A stretch of DNA of 32,408 nt from Prevotella sp. CAG:617 (GCA_000438115.1 FR903582.1:40430-72837); one strand, 5' to 3'; counted from the first letter of the stretch, positions 5,698 to 14,379 are shown. The notes: a model not told the origin generated them from the letters alone. Made by a program: numbers and translations.

Positions 5698-7565
5698 CTA
5701 TCCGCGTCCGTCACGACGAATCAGGTCGAGCAGTTTGTCGACGGCTTCGGCTTCGGGAATGTTCTTTTCAATGCACTCCTTGCCGCGGTAAAGACTGATT
5801 TTTCCGCGTGCCGCACCTACGTAGCCGTAGTCGGCGTCGGCCATTTCGCCCGGGCCGTTGACGATGCAGCCCATGACGGCAATCTTCAGTCCTTTCAGGT
5901 GGGCCGTGGCGGCCTTTACGCGGGCTACGGTTGATTGCAGGTCGTAGAGCGTGCGGCCGCATCCGGGGCAGCTGATGTATTCCGTGCGGGTGATGCGCGC
6001 GCCGGTGGCCTGCAGGATGGCAAAGGCCGTCTGGTCCACCACGCCGTGGCTGATGGGCACCTGGCTGTTGTGGTTCAGCAGCATCAGGCCGTCGGCCAGT
6101 CCGTCGAAGAGCAGCGCACCGCAGTCGGCTGCGGCAGCCAGCTGGAAGTCCTCGCAGTGGTGGCCGTCCATGTGGTAGTGCTCAAACACCACCACCGGGT
6201 TCTCCAGCTTTTCCACCCACAGTTCCTGAATCAGCGCTCTGAGCTCGCCCAGACGGTTGGCGTGGTCGCTCTGCGCAATGACCACCATTTCGGGGTGCTG
6301 GCGCAGGCAGGCGCGTACCTCGTCGTTGAGGGCGGGGTAGGAGAGGAACAGGAATTTGGGCAGCTGCGCCGGCATCATGCCCAGCATCATCAGATGTTCG
6401 GCGTCGAAGGCCGGATACGTGTCCGGCTCGCCCTGCCATACGTCGGCGTCAACAATGTATCCGCAGCCCGGCGTGCGCGTTTCGGGCAGGTGGCGGCTGC
6501 AGTACAGGTAGTCGGGCTGCTGCGTCATCCGGTCCATTACGCCGTCAATACGCTCGCCGATGACTACGGGCGGCTGCCCGCCGCCAATGTTCATCACCGC
6601 GCGGGTGGGGCGGCGCTGCGGGTCGGTATAATTAAAGTCGGGGCTTACGCGGCCGTAAATAAACGGGTGTCCGGCACGGCGCACCACGTAGGAAGCCAGT
6701 TTGTAGGCCACGGGCACTTCGGCCTCGGGCGCTTCGCTCAGCGATACGCGCAGCGTGTCGCCGATGCCGTCGGCCAGCAGGGCACCGATGCCTGCGGCGC
6801 TCTTGATGCGGCCGTCCTCACCCTCGCCGGCTTCCGTCACGCCCAGGTGCAGGGGGAAGTCCATGCCTTCCTTTTCCATGGCCTGGCAGAGCAGGCGCAC
6901 CGAGCGTACCATGACGGCCGTGTTGCTGGCCTTGATGGATACGACCACGTCCATGAAGTGCTCCTTCTGGCAGATGCGCAGAAACTCCATGCAGCTCTCC
7001 ACGATGCCGCCGGGCGTGTCGCCGTAGCAGCTCATGATGCGGTCCGACAGCGACCCGTGGTTCACACCGATGCGCAGGGCCGTGTGGTGGGCGTGGCAGA
7101 TGTCGAGCAGCTGTTTGAAGCGCGCTTCCAGGCGCTCGAGCTCGGCGGCATATTCCGCGTCGGTATATTCCTGCTGCTTGAAGGTGCGGGCCGGGTCGAC
7201 GTAGTTGCCCGGGTTGATGCGTACCTTTTCCACCACCTCGGCGGCCGCGTCGGCCACGGCGGGGTTAAAGTGGATGTGGGGGGGTTAAAGTGGAGGTCGG
7301 CCACCAGTGGCTTGTCGTAGCCGTCGGCCGTCAGCTGGCGGCGGATGTCGCGCAGGGCTTCCACTTCACGCAGGCCCTGTGCCGTCAGTCTCACGTAGTC
7401 GGCTCCGGCGTCAAAGATGCGTTTGCTTTGTGCCACGCTGCCGGCCACGTCGGCCGTAGCCGTGGTGGTCATGCTCTGCAGGCGCAGCGGCGATTCGCCG
7501 CCCAGGGTGCTCTGGCCCACATGCACCACGTGCGAGGTGCGGGGTGAATAATTAAAGATATCCAT
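5698..7565 (-). pseudogene. ispG: 4-hydroxy-3-methylbut-2-enyl diphosphate synthase IspG (GcpE), frameshifted as read
   Basis: IspG is the iron-sulfur enzyme of the MEP isoprenoid pathway that converts MEcPP to HMBPP. The N-terminal part (from 7565, MDIFNYSPRTSHVV) reads through KPLVADLHFNP to about 7280. The rest continues in another frame from AVADAAAEVVEKVRINPGNY to the end. The C-terminal domain has both cluster-binding segments, SCPGCGRTLYDLQ and MGCIVNGPGEMADADYG. Together they match the long Bacteroidetes-type IspG of about 615 residues. The break lies in a tandem repeat at 7261-7300 with a run of seven C (minus strand, 7278-7284). One more C would give an in-frame protein of 622 residues with a seven-residue duplication. 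Because the pathway is normally essential and everything else is intact, a miscount or slippage at the run is likelier than true loss. The start lies 13 bases after purE. Confidence 0.9.
7261..7300. repeat. 20-bp imperfect tandem repeat at the ispG frameshift
   Basis: Units 7261-7280 and 7281-7300 agree at 18 of 20 bases and are joined through a run of seven G on the plus strand at 7278-7284. The extra unit is what breaks the ispG frame. Confidence 0.92.
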
Positions 7566-7578
7566 GCGCGATTTCAGA

Positions 7579-8088
7579 TTAGTTGGTCTTGAATTTGTAT
7601 CCGTCAACCTGGGCCAGTTCGGCGTTGGCCTTTACGATTTTTTCCTTCAGCGAGGTTTTGTAGGTTTCCAGGCGGGCAGCCAGCTGCTCGTCGGCGAGGG
7701 CCAGCATTTCGGCAGCCAGGATGGCGGCGTTCTGCGCGCCGTTTACACCTACGGTGGCTACGGGAATGCCGGGAGGCATCTGGATGATGCTGAGCATGGC
7801 GTCGAGTCCGTCAAGCATACCCTTGATGGGTACGCCGATGACGGGTACCGTGGTGCCGGCGGCAATCACACCCGGCAGGGCTGCGGCCATACCGGCTCCG
7901 GCGATGATGACTTTTACGCCGCGCGACTTGGCCTGGGCGGCAAACTCTTCTACCTCGGCCGGCGTGCGGTGGGCCGAGAGAGCGTTCATCTCAAAAGGTA
8001 TTTCCATGCTGTCCAGAAATTTGGCAGCTTTTTCCATGACGGGCAGGTCGGAGGTGCTGCCCATGATAATGCTAACAATGGGTTTCAT
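7579..8088 (-). CDS. purE: N5-carboxyaminoimidazole ribonucleotide mutase (PurE)
   Basis: This enzyme rearranges N5-CAIR to CAIR in purine synthesis. The 169 residues have the class I hallmarks: the phosphate-binding segment GSTSDLPVMEKA at 10-21 and SAHRTP at 38-43 with catalytic His40. A later IIAGAGMAAALPGVIA loop is also present. It sits in the rpoN operon, 21 bases after the membrane protein gene and 13 bases before ispG. A purE-ispG pair is common in Bacteroidales. The sequence appears complete and undamaged. Confidence 0.96.
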   Translation of the reverse strand: MKPIVSIIMGSTSDLPVMEKAAKFLDSMEIPFEMNALSAHRTPAEVEEFAAQAKSRGVKVIIAGAGMAAALPGVIAAGTTVPVIGVPIKGMLDGLDAMLSIIQMPPGIPVATVGVNGAQNAAILAAEMLALADEQLAARLETYKTSLKEKIVKANAELAQVDGYKFKTN

Positions 8089-8109
8089 GTCGAATTGATT
8101 TTGTGTATA

Positions 8110-8727
8110 TTATATGAGCAAAATAGTAAGTAGTCCGCACAGGAAACCTACCAGATTACTGATTTCTATTTGTCCCAGCGTGTGCTGACGCAGAATGAGG
8201 CGTGACGTATTGACGGCGCCCGTCATCAGGATGGTCAGACACAGCCAGTAAGTGGGGTCGAAGGCAAAGAGCATCGAAAAAGCCAGCAGCATGCCCACCA
8301 CGCCGGCGGCTGCGGCCGAATGGGTGCTGATTTTGACAAAAGAGTTGAGCAGGGCGCAGATAATCTGCAGCACCAGGGCCGTAATGATGATGCTCAGCGT
8401 AAAGCGTGGCATGTGCATGCGCTGCATGAGGAAGAGCAGGCAGGCATAGCTGACAATGGAGAGCAGATAGGGCACGAAGCGGCGCTCACGCCGGCCCAGC
8501 TGATGGCGTGTCCAGCCGTTGATGCGGCGGTACACATAGATGCCCAGCCGCGGCATGACAATGGTAAACAGATAGACCATGGCCAGCAGCGAAATCTTGT
8601 AGCCCAGCGGAAAGAGCTTCATGTAGCTGAAGATAAGCAGCACGATGAAGGCCACTACCGGAAAGTAGAAGGGCGAGAAAAGCATTGAAATTACCTGAGC
8701 CGTAAGAATGAGGTATTTATTTTTCAT
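8110..8727 (-). CDS. PAP2-like integral membrane protein, possible lipid phosphatase
   Basis: A 205-residue hydrophobic protein with about six membrane helices. Weak PAP2 phosphatase motifs are visible in order: a basic stretch RRERRFVPYL at 79-88 in place of KxxxxxxRP, STHSA at 134-138 in place of PSGH, and SRLILRQHTLGQ at 175-186, a good match to SRxxxxxH with His182. This suggests a phosphatidate- or prenyl-diphosphate-type phosphatase, but the second motif is divergent, so activity is uncertain. The start MKNKYLILTAQ at 8725-8727 was chosen because longer forms would overlap the end of rpoN; the gap to rpoN is 22 bases. The operon also contains ispG, an isoprenoid enzyme, which fits lipid or isoprenoid metabolism loosely. 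Confidence 0.6.
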   Translation of the reverse strand: MKNKYLILTAQVISMLFSPFYFPVVAFIVLLIFSYMKLFPLGYKISLLAMVYLFTIVMPRLGIYVYRRINGWTRHQLGRRERRFVPYLLSIVSYACLLFLMQRMHMPRFTLSIIITALVLQIICALLNSFVKISTHSAAAAGVVGMLLAFSMLFAFDPTYWLCLTILMTGAVNTSRLILRQHTLGQIEISNLVGFLCGLLTILLI

Positions 8728-8749
8728 TGCGTGATTGTATTTTTTGTTG

Positions 8750-10207
8750 TCAGCGTCGTAGTCGGGCCACGGGCAGGCCGAGTTGTTCACGGTATTTGGC
8801 CACGGTGCGGCGGGCTACGTTGATACCCTGTTCCTTGAGGGCGGCCGCCAGGGCTTCGTCCGAGAGCGGGTGCTGCTTGTCTTCGTCGTCAATCAGGCGG
8901 CGCAGGGCTATCTTGACCTTGCGGGCGGCCTGTTCTTCGCCGTCGGCGGTGGAGAAAGCGGTGGAGAAGAAGAACTTGAGCGGATAGATGCCGTAGTCGG
9001 TCTCCACGTATTTGCTGTTGACGGTGCGCGACACGGTGGAGATGTTGATGCCCACGCGCTGCGCCACGTCGTTGAGTATCATGGGGCGGAGCGACTGCTC
9101 GTCGCCGTCGGCAAAGAAGTCGCGCTGCATGTCGACGATGGTTTCCATTACGGCCATGAGGGTTTCGTGGCGGCGCTGCAGGGCGTCGATGAAACTTTGG
9201 GCGGCATCCACCTTCTGGCGAGCGTATACGTAGGCGTCGCGCTGCTGGCGCGTCAGGCTGTTGCGCTGGGTCTGATATTGCTTGATGGACTGCTGAAAGG
9301 AGCGGCTCACGTGGAGCGTGGGCACGTCGTCTTCATTCAACCGGATGTCAAAGCCGCCCTCGCCGTCGGCGTGTACCGAAAAGTCGGGCATTACCTGCTG
9401 GGCCTCGTTGGTGCTGCTCTCGTTGAGCGAGAAGCCCGGCCGCGGGTTAAGGTGTACCAGTACGTAGAGAATATGCTGGAAGTCGTCGGCGCTCACGCCC
9501 AGGCGGTGAGCAATGTTGTCCCAGCGCTTGCGTTTGAAGTCGTCAAACATTGTGTCTACCACGCGCAGGGCTTCCTTGCGCCAGGGCTTATTCTGGATTT
9601 CGGGGTCAGCCAGCTGCAGGTGCAGGCATTCCTGAAGGTTGCGGGCACCGATGCCGCGCGGGTCAAACGTCTGTAAAATTTTCAGCGCTTCTTCCAGCTC
9701 CTGGGGCGTGGTTTCAATGTTGTGGTAGATGACCAGCTCATCGGCCAGTATGCTCAGGTCCTTGCGCAGCAGGCCGTCGTCGTCGAGCGAGCCGATGAGG
9801 TATTCTACCAGCTGCTCCTGTTTGGGCGTCAGTTCCTGTTCGCCAATCTGGTTTTTCAGACTTTCGTAGAACGAGGTGCCTTCGTTGAAGATGCGTTCGC
9901 GTTTTTCCTCTTCGGCTGCCGCGCGGTCGAGCACGTAGTCGGGCACGTCGTCGTCGCTGAAGTAGTCCTGTCGCTCGTCGTGGCCAGATTCCTCGTAGTT
10001 TTCCGTATCATTCGTATTTTCGTCCTGCTGTTCGTCGTCACGGTCGGCCGCATTTTCCTCAAGCGCAGCATTTTCCATGAGCTCGTCCTTGATGCGTGCT
10101 TCCAGGTCAGCCAGAGGCAGTTCAAGGAGCTTGATGAGCTGCAGCTGCTGTGGTGTGAGCTGCTGCGTTTGCGTGATGTTTTGGTTTTGTACGAGTTTTT
10201 GCGACAT
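8750..10207 (-). CDS. rpoN: RNA polymerase sigma-54 factor (RpoN)
   Basis: This alternative sigma factor needs AAA+ activators and reads -24/-12 promoters. The start at 10205-10207 gives 485 residues. Region I begins with the Gln-rich, Leu-rich segment MSQKLVQNQNITQTQQ followed by LTPQQLQLIKLLELP. An acidic region II (Asp and Glu runs, about 50-95) follows. The core-binding domain comes next, and the DNA-binding part contains DVAQRVGINISTVSRTVNSK. The C-terminal RpoN box ARRTVAKYRE is at 465-474. A longer upstream frame lacks homology. It heads a leftward operon with the PAP2-like gene, purE and ispG. No bacterial enhancer-binding protein is encoded in the window, so its targets are not visible here. 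Confidence 0.96.
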   Translation of the reverse strand: MSQKLVQNQNITQTQQLTPQQLQLIKLLELPLADLEARIKDELMENAALEENAADRDDEQQDENTNDTENYEESGHDERQDYFSDDDVPDYVLDRAAAEEEKRERIFNEGTSFYESLKNQIGEQELTPKQEQLVEYLIGSLDDDGLLRKDLSILADELVIYHNIETTPQELEEALKILQTFDPRGIGARNLQECLHLQLADPEIQNKPWRKEALRVVDTMFDDFKRKRWDNIAHRLGVSADDFQHILYVLVHLNPRPGFSLNESSTNEAQQVMPDFSVHADGEGGFDIRLNEDDVPTLHVSRSFQQSIKQYQTQRNSLTRQQRDAYVYARQKVDAAQSFIDALQRRHETLMAVMETIVDMQRDFFADGDEQSLRPMILNDVAQRVGINISTVSRTVNSKYVETDYGIYPLKFFFSTAFSTADGEEQAARKVKIALRRLIDDEDKQHPLSDEALAAALKEQGINVARRTVAKYREQLGLPVARLRR

Positions 10208-10235
10208 TCCGAAATGATACTTCTTTAAAGCAGGA

Positions 10236-10243
10236 CAAAAGTA
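10236..10243 (-). promoter_or_regulatory. -7 promoter element of the rpoN operon
   Basis: The minus strand reads TACTTTTG, matching TAnnTTTG, with a predicted leader of about 22 bases to rpoN. No TTTG is seen at -33. Confidence 0.5.
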
Positions 10244-10325
10244 CGAAAAAAAACAGAAGCAGTTGTAATTTAAACCCAATAATATCAATGTCGGAAAAAG
10301 CGTGTAACGGTCAGTCGGAATTTTG

Positions 10326-10333
10326 TATTTTTG
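10326..10333 (+). promoter_or_regulatory. -7 promoter element of the beta-lactamase gene
   Basis: The plus strand reads TATTTTTG, matching TAnnTTTG, ending 6 bases before the ATG at 10340. If used, it would make an almost leaderless mRNA. Confidence 0.4.
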
Positions 10334-10339
10334 CGGGTG

Positions 10340-11296
10340 ATGAAACCTATATTTACCATATTCAGTCTGGCGGGCCGGAGGTCTGTCGGACTGCGCAGGG
10401 GGCTGCTGGCGGCAGGGGCTGCCCTGGTGTTGAGTTTGCCGCTGGCGGCACGGATGCCGCAGAAGGGGCTGGCTGAACAGATTGTGGAACTGACTACCCG
10501 CTGCCGGGCCCAGACGGGAGTGGCCGTCATCATGGGGCGTGACACGGTATGTGTGGGCAATGATACGCACTATCCCATGATGAGTGTGATGAAGTTGCCG
10601 CTGGCTGTGTGGGTGGTTGATTCGCTTCTGCACCATGGCTGTTCGTGGCGCGACACGGTGGAGGTTGATTCAGCTTCGTTGCTTCCCAATACTTACAGTC
10701 CCATGCGGCAGCAGTATCCGCGGGGAGGGCGTTTCAGCATGGAGCAGGTGCTGAACTACTCCCTGCAGCTGAGCGACAACAATGCCTGCGACTGGCTGCT
10801 GCACCGCAGCGGCGGACCGCGGGCCGTAGAGCGTTTCCTGCGCCGGCGCGGACTGACGAACATCAGCATTCAATTTACGGAGGACGACATGCATGTGGAT
10901 CCCCGGCGGGCTTATGGCAACTGGACCACGCCGCTTGAAATGGCCCGCCTGGTAGCCATGTTGCTCGAGCCGGGCCGCCTGACCGACGAAAGGGGGCAGG
11001 AATGGTTGCGCGGCAGTCTGCTGCAGTGTCAGACGGGGCAGAACCGGCTGGCGCGTCCGCTGGAGGGGACGGGGGCTGCCTTCGGCCACAAGACCGGTAC
11101 GTCCGACCGCGACGCGCAGGGCCGGCTGACGGCCATGGCCGATGCCGGATTCGTGCGCCTGCCCGACGGGCGTAAGTACGTGATTGTGGTGTTTGTAAAG
11201 GATGCCGCCGAATCTGACGCCCGCGTGGAGCAGCTCATGGCGGACGTGTCGGAACTGGTGTACCGCACCGTCGTTACCCGCGGCGGAATACGATAG
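10340..11296 (+). CDS. Class A serine beta-lactamase
   Basis: A 318-residue secreted hydrolase expected to open beta-lactam rings. A signal sequence is likely in residues 1-37 (basic stretch, then LLAAGAALVLSLPLAA). The catalytic motifs are all present: Ser82-Val-Met-Lys85, Ser145-Asp-Asn147, a Glu181 in FTEDDMHVDP that fits the omega-loop general base, and Lys251-Thr-Gly in GHKTGTSDRD. The extended omega-loop form followed by NWTTPLEMARL resembles the Bacteroidetes subclass A2 enzymes such as CblA, CfxA and PER. Start: an in-frame TTG at 10331 lies upstream, but the ATG at 10340 begins a better signal. It stands alone, divergent from rpoN and convergent with the peptidase gene, with no mobile-element remnants beside it, so it looks like a resident chromosomal gene. 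The substrate range cannot be read from sequence. Confidence 0.92.
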   Translation: MKPIFTIFSLAGRRSVGLRRGLLAAGAALVLSLPLAARMPQKGLAEQIVELTTRCRAQTGVAVIMGRDTVCVGNDTHYPMMSVMKLPLAVWVVDSLLHHGCSWRDTVEVDSASLLPNTYSPMRQQYPRGGRFSMEQVLNYSLQLSDNNACDWLLHRSGGPRAVERFLRRRGLTNISIQFTEDDMHVDPRRAYGNWTTPLEMARLVAMLLEPGRLTDERGQEWLRGSLLQCQTGQNRLARPLEGTGAAFGHKTGTSDRDAQGRLTAMADAGFVRLPDGRKYVIVVFVKDAAESDARVEQLMADVSELVYRTVVTRGGIR

Positions 11297-11332
11297 GTGT
11301 GCGGGGCAGAGACCTATGGGAAAATAAAAAAA

Positions 11333-11369
11333 GGCCGGACCTTGTTGAAACAAGTTGCCAGCTTTTTTG
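11333..11369 (+). terminator. Probable terminator of the beta-lactamase gene
   Basis: Arms 11341-11346 and 11349-11354 form a short stem inside a copy of the recurrent GC-rich motif, extended imperfectly by GGC and GCC outside. A run of six T follows at 11363-11368. It lies 37 bases after the stop codon. Confidence 0.6.
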
Positions 11370-11432
11370 TTTTTCCCGGCGTGCTGTTACGGCAAAGTAC
11401 GGCCCGGTGTTCCGGGAGGGGGCATATACATA

Positions 11433-11489
11433 ACATTCAGAGGGGAAGAAAACATCGCATACGGCAATGGTTTCTTCCCCTCTGAATGT
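11433..11489. repeat. 19-bp perfect inverted repeat between convergent genes
   Basis: Arms 11433-11451 and 11471-11489 are exact reverse complements around a 19-base loop. No T-run follows on either strand. It may be a bidirectional transcript-end stabilising hairpin or a protein site. Confidence 0.9.
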
Positions 11490-11499
11490 GTATGATTGA

Positions 11500-11531
11500 C
11501 AAACGGGACTTCGGTGCCGAAATCCCGTTTG
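11500..11531. repeat. Interrupted hairpin next to the M16 peptidase stop
   Basis: Outer 9-bp arms 11500-11508 and 11523-11531 and inner 5-bp arms 11510-11514 and 11517-11521 stack with one mismatch between them. It lies just beyond the stop of the leftward peptidase gene and probably forms the 3' end of its mRNA, but no T-run is seen. Confidence 0.7.
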
Positions 11532-11544
11532 TGCATGTCTTGGT

Positions 11545-14379
11545 TTACTGCTGCGGCAGCATGATGACGTTGGTGCAGTTGCCGTCCTTCAGGACGTGCT
11601 GCTTCATGAAGTTGCGGATGTCATCGTTGGTGATGCCCTGCAGGATGCTCTCGTAGTTGGTGTAGTTGTCGTTTTTCCATATCATCAGTTTCATGATGTT
11701 GTTGTTCCAGTAGCTGTTTGAAGTCTGGCTGTCCTTGTACACCTTCTGGAGGTATTCCTTGGCCTTCTGCATTTCCGAAGTGGTGATGCCCTTTTCGGCG
11801 ATGCTGTTGATGTCGTCGCGGATGAGCATCAGGATGGAGTCGCACTTTTCGGGGATGAAGGGGCAGATGACCAGCAGGTTGTACTCGTTGTACACGTTGT
11901 TCAGGCTGGCGTCGGCCTGCACGGAGTAGGCAAAGCCGCGGTCCTCACGGATGGACTTGAGGTAGCGCTCGGTCAGGGCGCTGGCCGTGATGCTGCTGAT
12001 CAGGTCGTTCTTCAGGTTGTAGTCGATGTTGCCCGTCCAGAGCTGTACCATAATGGCCTTGGGGGTTTCCATCTTGCGGGTGAAGCGGTTGTTGACTTCG
12101 CCGCGGTCGTACGGATAGTCGAACTTGCGGAGCTGTTCGCGTTTCTTTACCTTGGGCGTAGAGGCCAGGTAGGTCTCCACCATCGTGCGCAGTGAGTCAA
12201 CGTTGATGGCGCCGGTGAAGAAGAAGTCGAAGTCGCCGGCCGACTGGAAGCGCTCGGCATAAATCTGCTTGATGCGGTCGTAGCTGGCTTTTTCCAGGTC
12301 GTCTTTGGTGATGCTGGCCATCAAGGGGTTGTGCTTGCTCATGTAGTTGCGCAGCGAGTCGCTGAAAGCCTGTTCGGGCACCATTTCCTTGTTGTCGAGC
12401 GTAGCGCGCAGCGAGGTGATGGTGCGGTCGTAGCTCTGGCGGTCGTCGTAGGGCTTGCCAAAGTGCAGGTAGGTCAGCTCCATCATGGTGCGCAGGTCCT
12501 TGGGCGTACAGCTGCCCACGATGTTGTCGGTGTGTGAACCCACGATTGAGGATACCGTAGCCACCTTGCCGGCCAGGGCCTTTTCGAGTTCGGTAGAGCT
12601 GAAGTTACCCCATCCGTTGGCGGAGATGACCGAGTTGAAGAGGCGGGCGTTGGAGAGGTCCTTGCTGTCGAAGTAGCTCAGACCACCCATGCTGACGGCA
12701 TTCATCTCGATGGAGCTCTTGTTGAAGTCCGTCACGCGGTAGTACACGCGGGCACCGTTGCTCAGCGTCCAGCAGGTGTAGCCCATGGGGGCCTTTTCCT
12801 CCTTCACGATTTTTCCGGGTTTGGGCTGTGTGGGCAGCAGGGGTTCCTGTTTTACGTTGTCCACGTAGGGTTTCAGGTCGGCCTTGCAGGCAGCCTCGAA
12901 GGCTTCTTTCAGGCTGGCCTCGGTGGGGATGCTGACGCCTTCCTTCTCCGGATAGGTGGCCAGCACAACCAGGTTGGTGTCGGTGTGGGCCATCAGGGCC
13001 TGGCTGAAATACTGGTTGACGGCCTCGAGCGGAATGTTGGGCACGAGCTGCTGCTTGATGGTGTAGTAGGTGCTGATGGAGGGGATGGCCGACTTGTTGA
13101 GGAAGTGGTCAACATACTGGCTTACGTAGAAGCTGTTGTACTGCTTGTCGCGGTTGTGATAGAGCGCTTCCACCTGGCTCATGTAGTCCTGCTTGGCGCG
13201 GGCGTATTCCGTAGCCGTAAAGCCGAACTTGCGGGCGCGCATCAGTTCCTCTACCACGGCTTTCATGGCAGCGGCGTCCTGACCGGCCTTGGGGTTGAAT
13301 TCGGCCAGGAAGGCGTCCTTGGTTTTTGAAATCAGGTATTGCTCGTCCCCGCAAAAGGCCGAGATGTACGGGCAGTTGGGGTCCTGACCCTTTTCGTTGA
13401 GGCGGGCGTTGAGCATGGAGAGGGCCATGTAGCGGAGCACGTCGTTGCTCATTTCCACTACGGTACCGCGAACAAAGTCGGGCAGCACGTCGTGCTTGAA
13501 CATCATGTCAATCACCGGCTGCTGCAGCTCCTTGTCCTTGTCGACAATGTAGATAGGCGTATTGTTGTCGGGCACGGGGTAGAGCTTGTAGGGTGCCGGG
13601 TTCTTCGGCATCTGGATGGGTGAGAAAATCTTCTTGATGGCCTCCTCGGTGCGGTTCACGTCGATGTCACCCACCACGATGATGCCCTGCAGGTCAGGAC
13701 GGTACCACTTTTCGTAGTAGGCGCGCAGCTCCTCGGGCTTGAACTTCATGATGACCTCATCGATGAGTCCGATGGGGAAGCGGCGGGCGTAGCGTGAGCC
13801 GGGATAGAGCTTTTCGAGGTTACGCTCGTAAAGACGCATGAAGGCGCTTGAGCGCATGCGCCACTCTTCGCGGATAACGCCGCGCTCCTTGTCGATTTCC
13901 TTGGTGTTGAGCGTCAGGCCGTCGCTCCAGTCGTGCAGGATAAGCAGGCAGGAGTCTACCACCGAGGTGCGCTGTACGGGCACGTTGTCGATGTTGTAGA
14001 TGGTGTTGTCGGTTGAGGTGGCGGCGTTGAGGTTTTCGCCGAATTTTACGCCGATGCTCTCCAGATACTTGATGAGGGCGTCGTCGGGGTAGTTCTTGGT
14101 GCCGTTAAAGCACATGTGTTCCAGAAAGTGGGCCAGACCGCGCTGCGACTCCTCTTCCTGAACCGAACCCACCTGCTGCACGATGTAGAAGTTGGCCCGG
14201 TGTTCGGGCAGCTCGTTGTGACGGATGTAATAGGTCAGGCCGTTGGGCAGCTTGCCGATGCGTACGGCCGAGTCCTGGGGCACCTGGGGCAGGTTGGCTC
14301 CTGCTGGTGCCTGAGCCTTGAGTGCGGCCGGCATGGCCAGCAGGACAAAGGCTCCCAGTAATGTTCGTAATTTCATCAT
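11545..14379 (-). CDS. M16 family (pitrilysin/insulinase-like) zinc peptidase, secreted
   Basis: A 944-residue peptidase with duplicated M16 halves. The zinc motif HFLEH is at 84-88, continuing MCFNGTKNYPDD; a distal Glu in the downstream helix (EERG/REEWRM region) completes the set. The second, non-catalytic half begins around residue 530. A signal peptide is visible (MMKLRTLLGAFVLLAM then PAALKAQA), so it acts in the periplasm or outer envelope. The start at 14377-14379 was preferred to a longer frame because the signal begins there; the alternate ATG is the next codon. It is the last gene of the operon, 41 bases after the folK fusion. The substrate is unknown; relatives degrade peptides, including transit or signal peptides. 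Confidence 0.93.
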   Translation of the reverse strand: MMKLRTLLGAFVLLAMPAALKAQAPAGANLPQVPQDSAVRIGKLPNGLTYYIRHNELPEHRANFYIVQQVGSVQEEESQRGLAHFLEHMCFNGTKNYPDDALIKYLESIGVKFGENLNAATSTDNTIYNIDNVPVQRTSVVDSCLLILHDWSDGLTLNTKEIDKERGVIREEWRMRSSAFMRLYERNLEKLYPGSRYARRFPIGLIDEVIMKFKPEELRAYYEKWYRPDLQGIIVVGDIDVNRTEEAIKKIFSPIQMPKNPAPYKLYPVPDNNTPIYIVDKDKELQQPVIDMMFKHDVLPDFVRGTVVEMSNDVLRYMALSMLNARLNEKGQDPNCPYISAFCGDEQYLISKTKDAFLAEFNPKAGQDAAAMKAVVEELMRARKFGFTATEYARAKQDYMSQVEALYHNRDKQYNSFYVSQYVDHFLNKSAIPSISTYYTIKQQLVPNIPLEAVNQYFSQALMAHTDTNLVVLATYPEKEGVSIPTEASLKEAFEAACKADLKPYVDNVKQEPLLPTQPKPGKIVKEEKAPMGYTCWTLSNGARVYYRVTDFNKSSIEMNAVSMGGLSYFDSKDLSNARLFNSVISANGWGNFSSTELEKALAGKVATVSSIVGSHTDNIVGSCTPKDLRTMMELTYLHFGKPYDDRQSYDRTITSLRATLDNKEMVPEQAFSDSLRNYMSKHNPLMASITKDDLEKASYDRIKQIYAERFQSAGDFDFFFTGAINVDSLRTMVETYLASTPKVKKREQLRKFDYPYDRGEVNNRFTRKMETPKAIMVQLWTGNIDYNLKNDLISSITASALTERYLKSIREDRGFAYSVQADASLNNVYNEYNLLVICPFIPEKCDSILMLIRDDINSIAEKGITTSEMQKAKEYLQKVYKDSQTSNSYWNNNIMKLMIWKNDNYTNYESILQGITNDDIRNFMKQHVLKDGNCTNVIMLPQQ

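Noticed and set aside
5123..5791. 222-codon plus-strand frame through the oriC candidate
   Set aside because: It crosses the DnaA boxes and the ispG terminator hairpin and has low-complexity Arg/Gly/Phe composition with no recognisable domain.
5698..7257. A shorter, GTG-started IspG as the real protein
   Set aside because: It would lack the N-terminal barrel segment, which is present intact in the other frame directly upstream; a frameshift explains both.
5935..7320. 461-codon open frame on the plus strand through ispG
   Set aside because: It is the antisense of a recognisable enzyme; its residues (His, Val, Gly, Ala rich) are what the GC-rich reverse strand gives, with no domain.
8783..9676. 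297-codon plus-strand frame opposite rpoN
   Set aside because: Reverse-strand shadow of the sigma-54 gene; no start context or domain.
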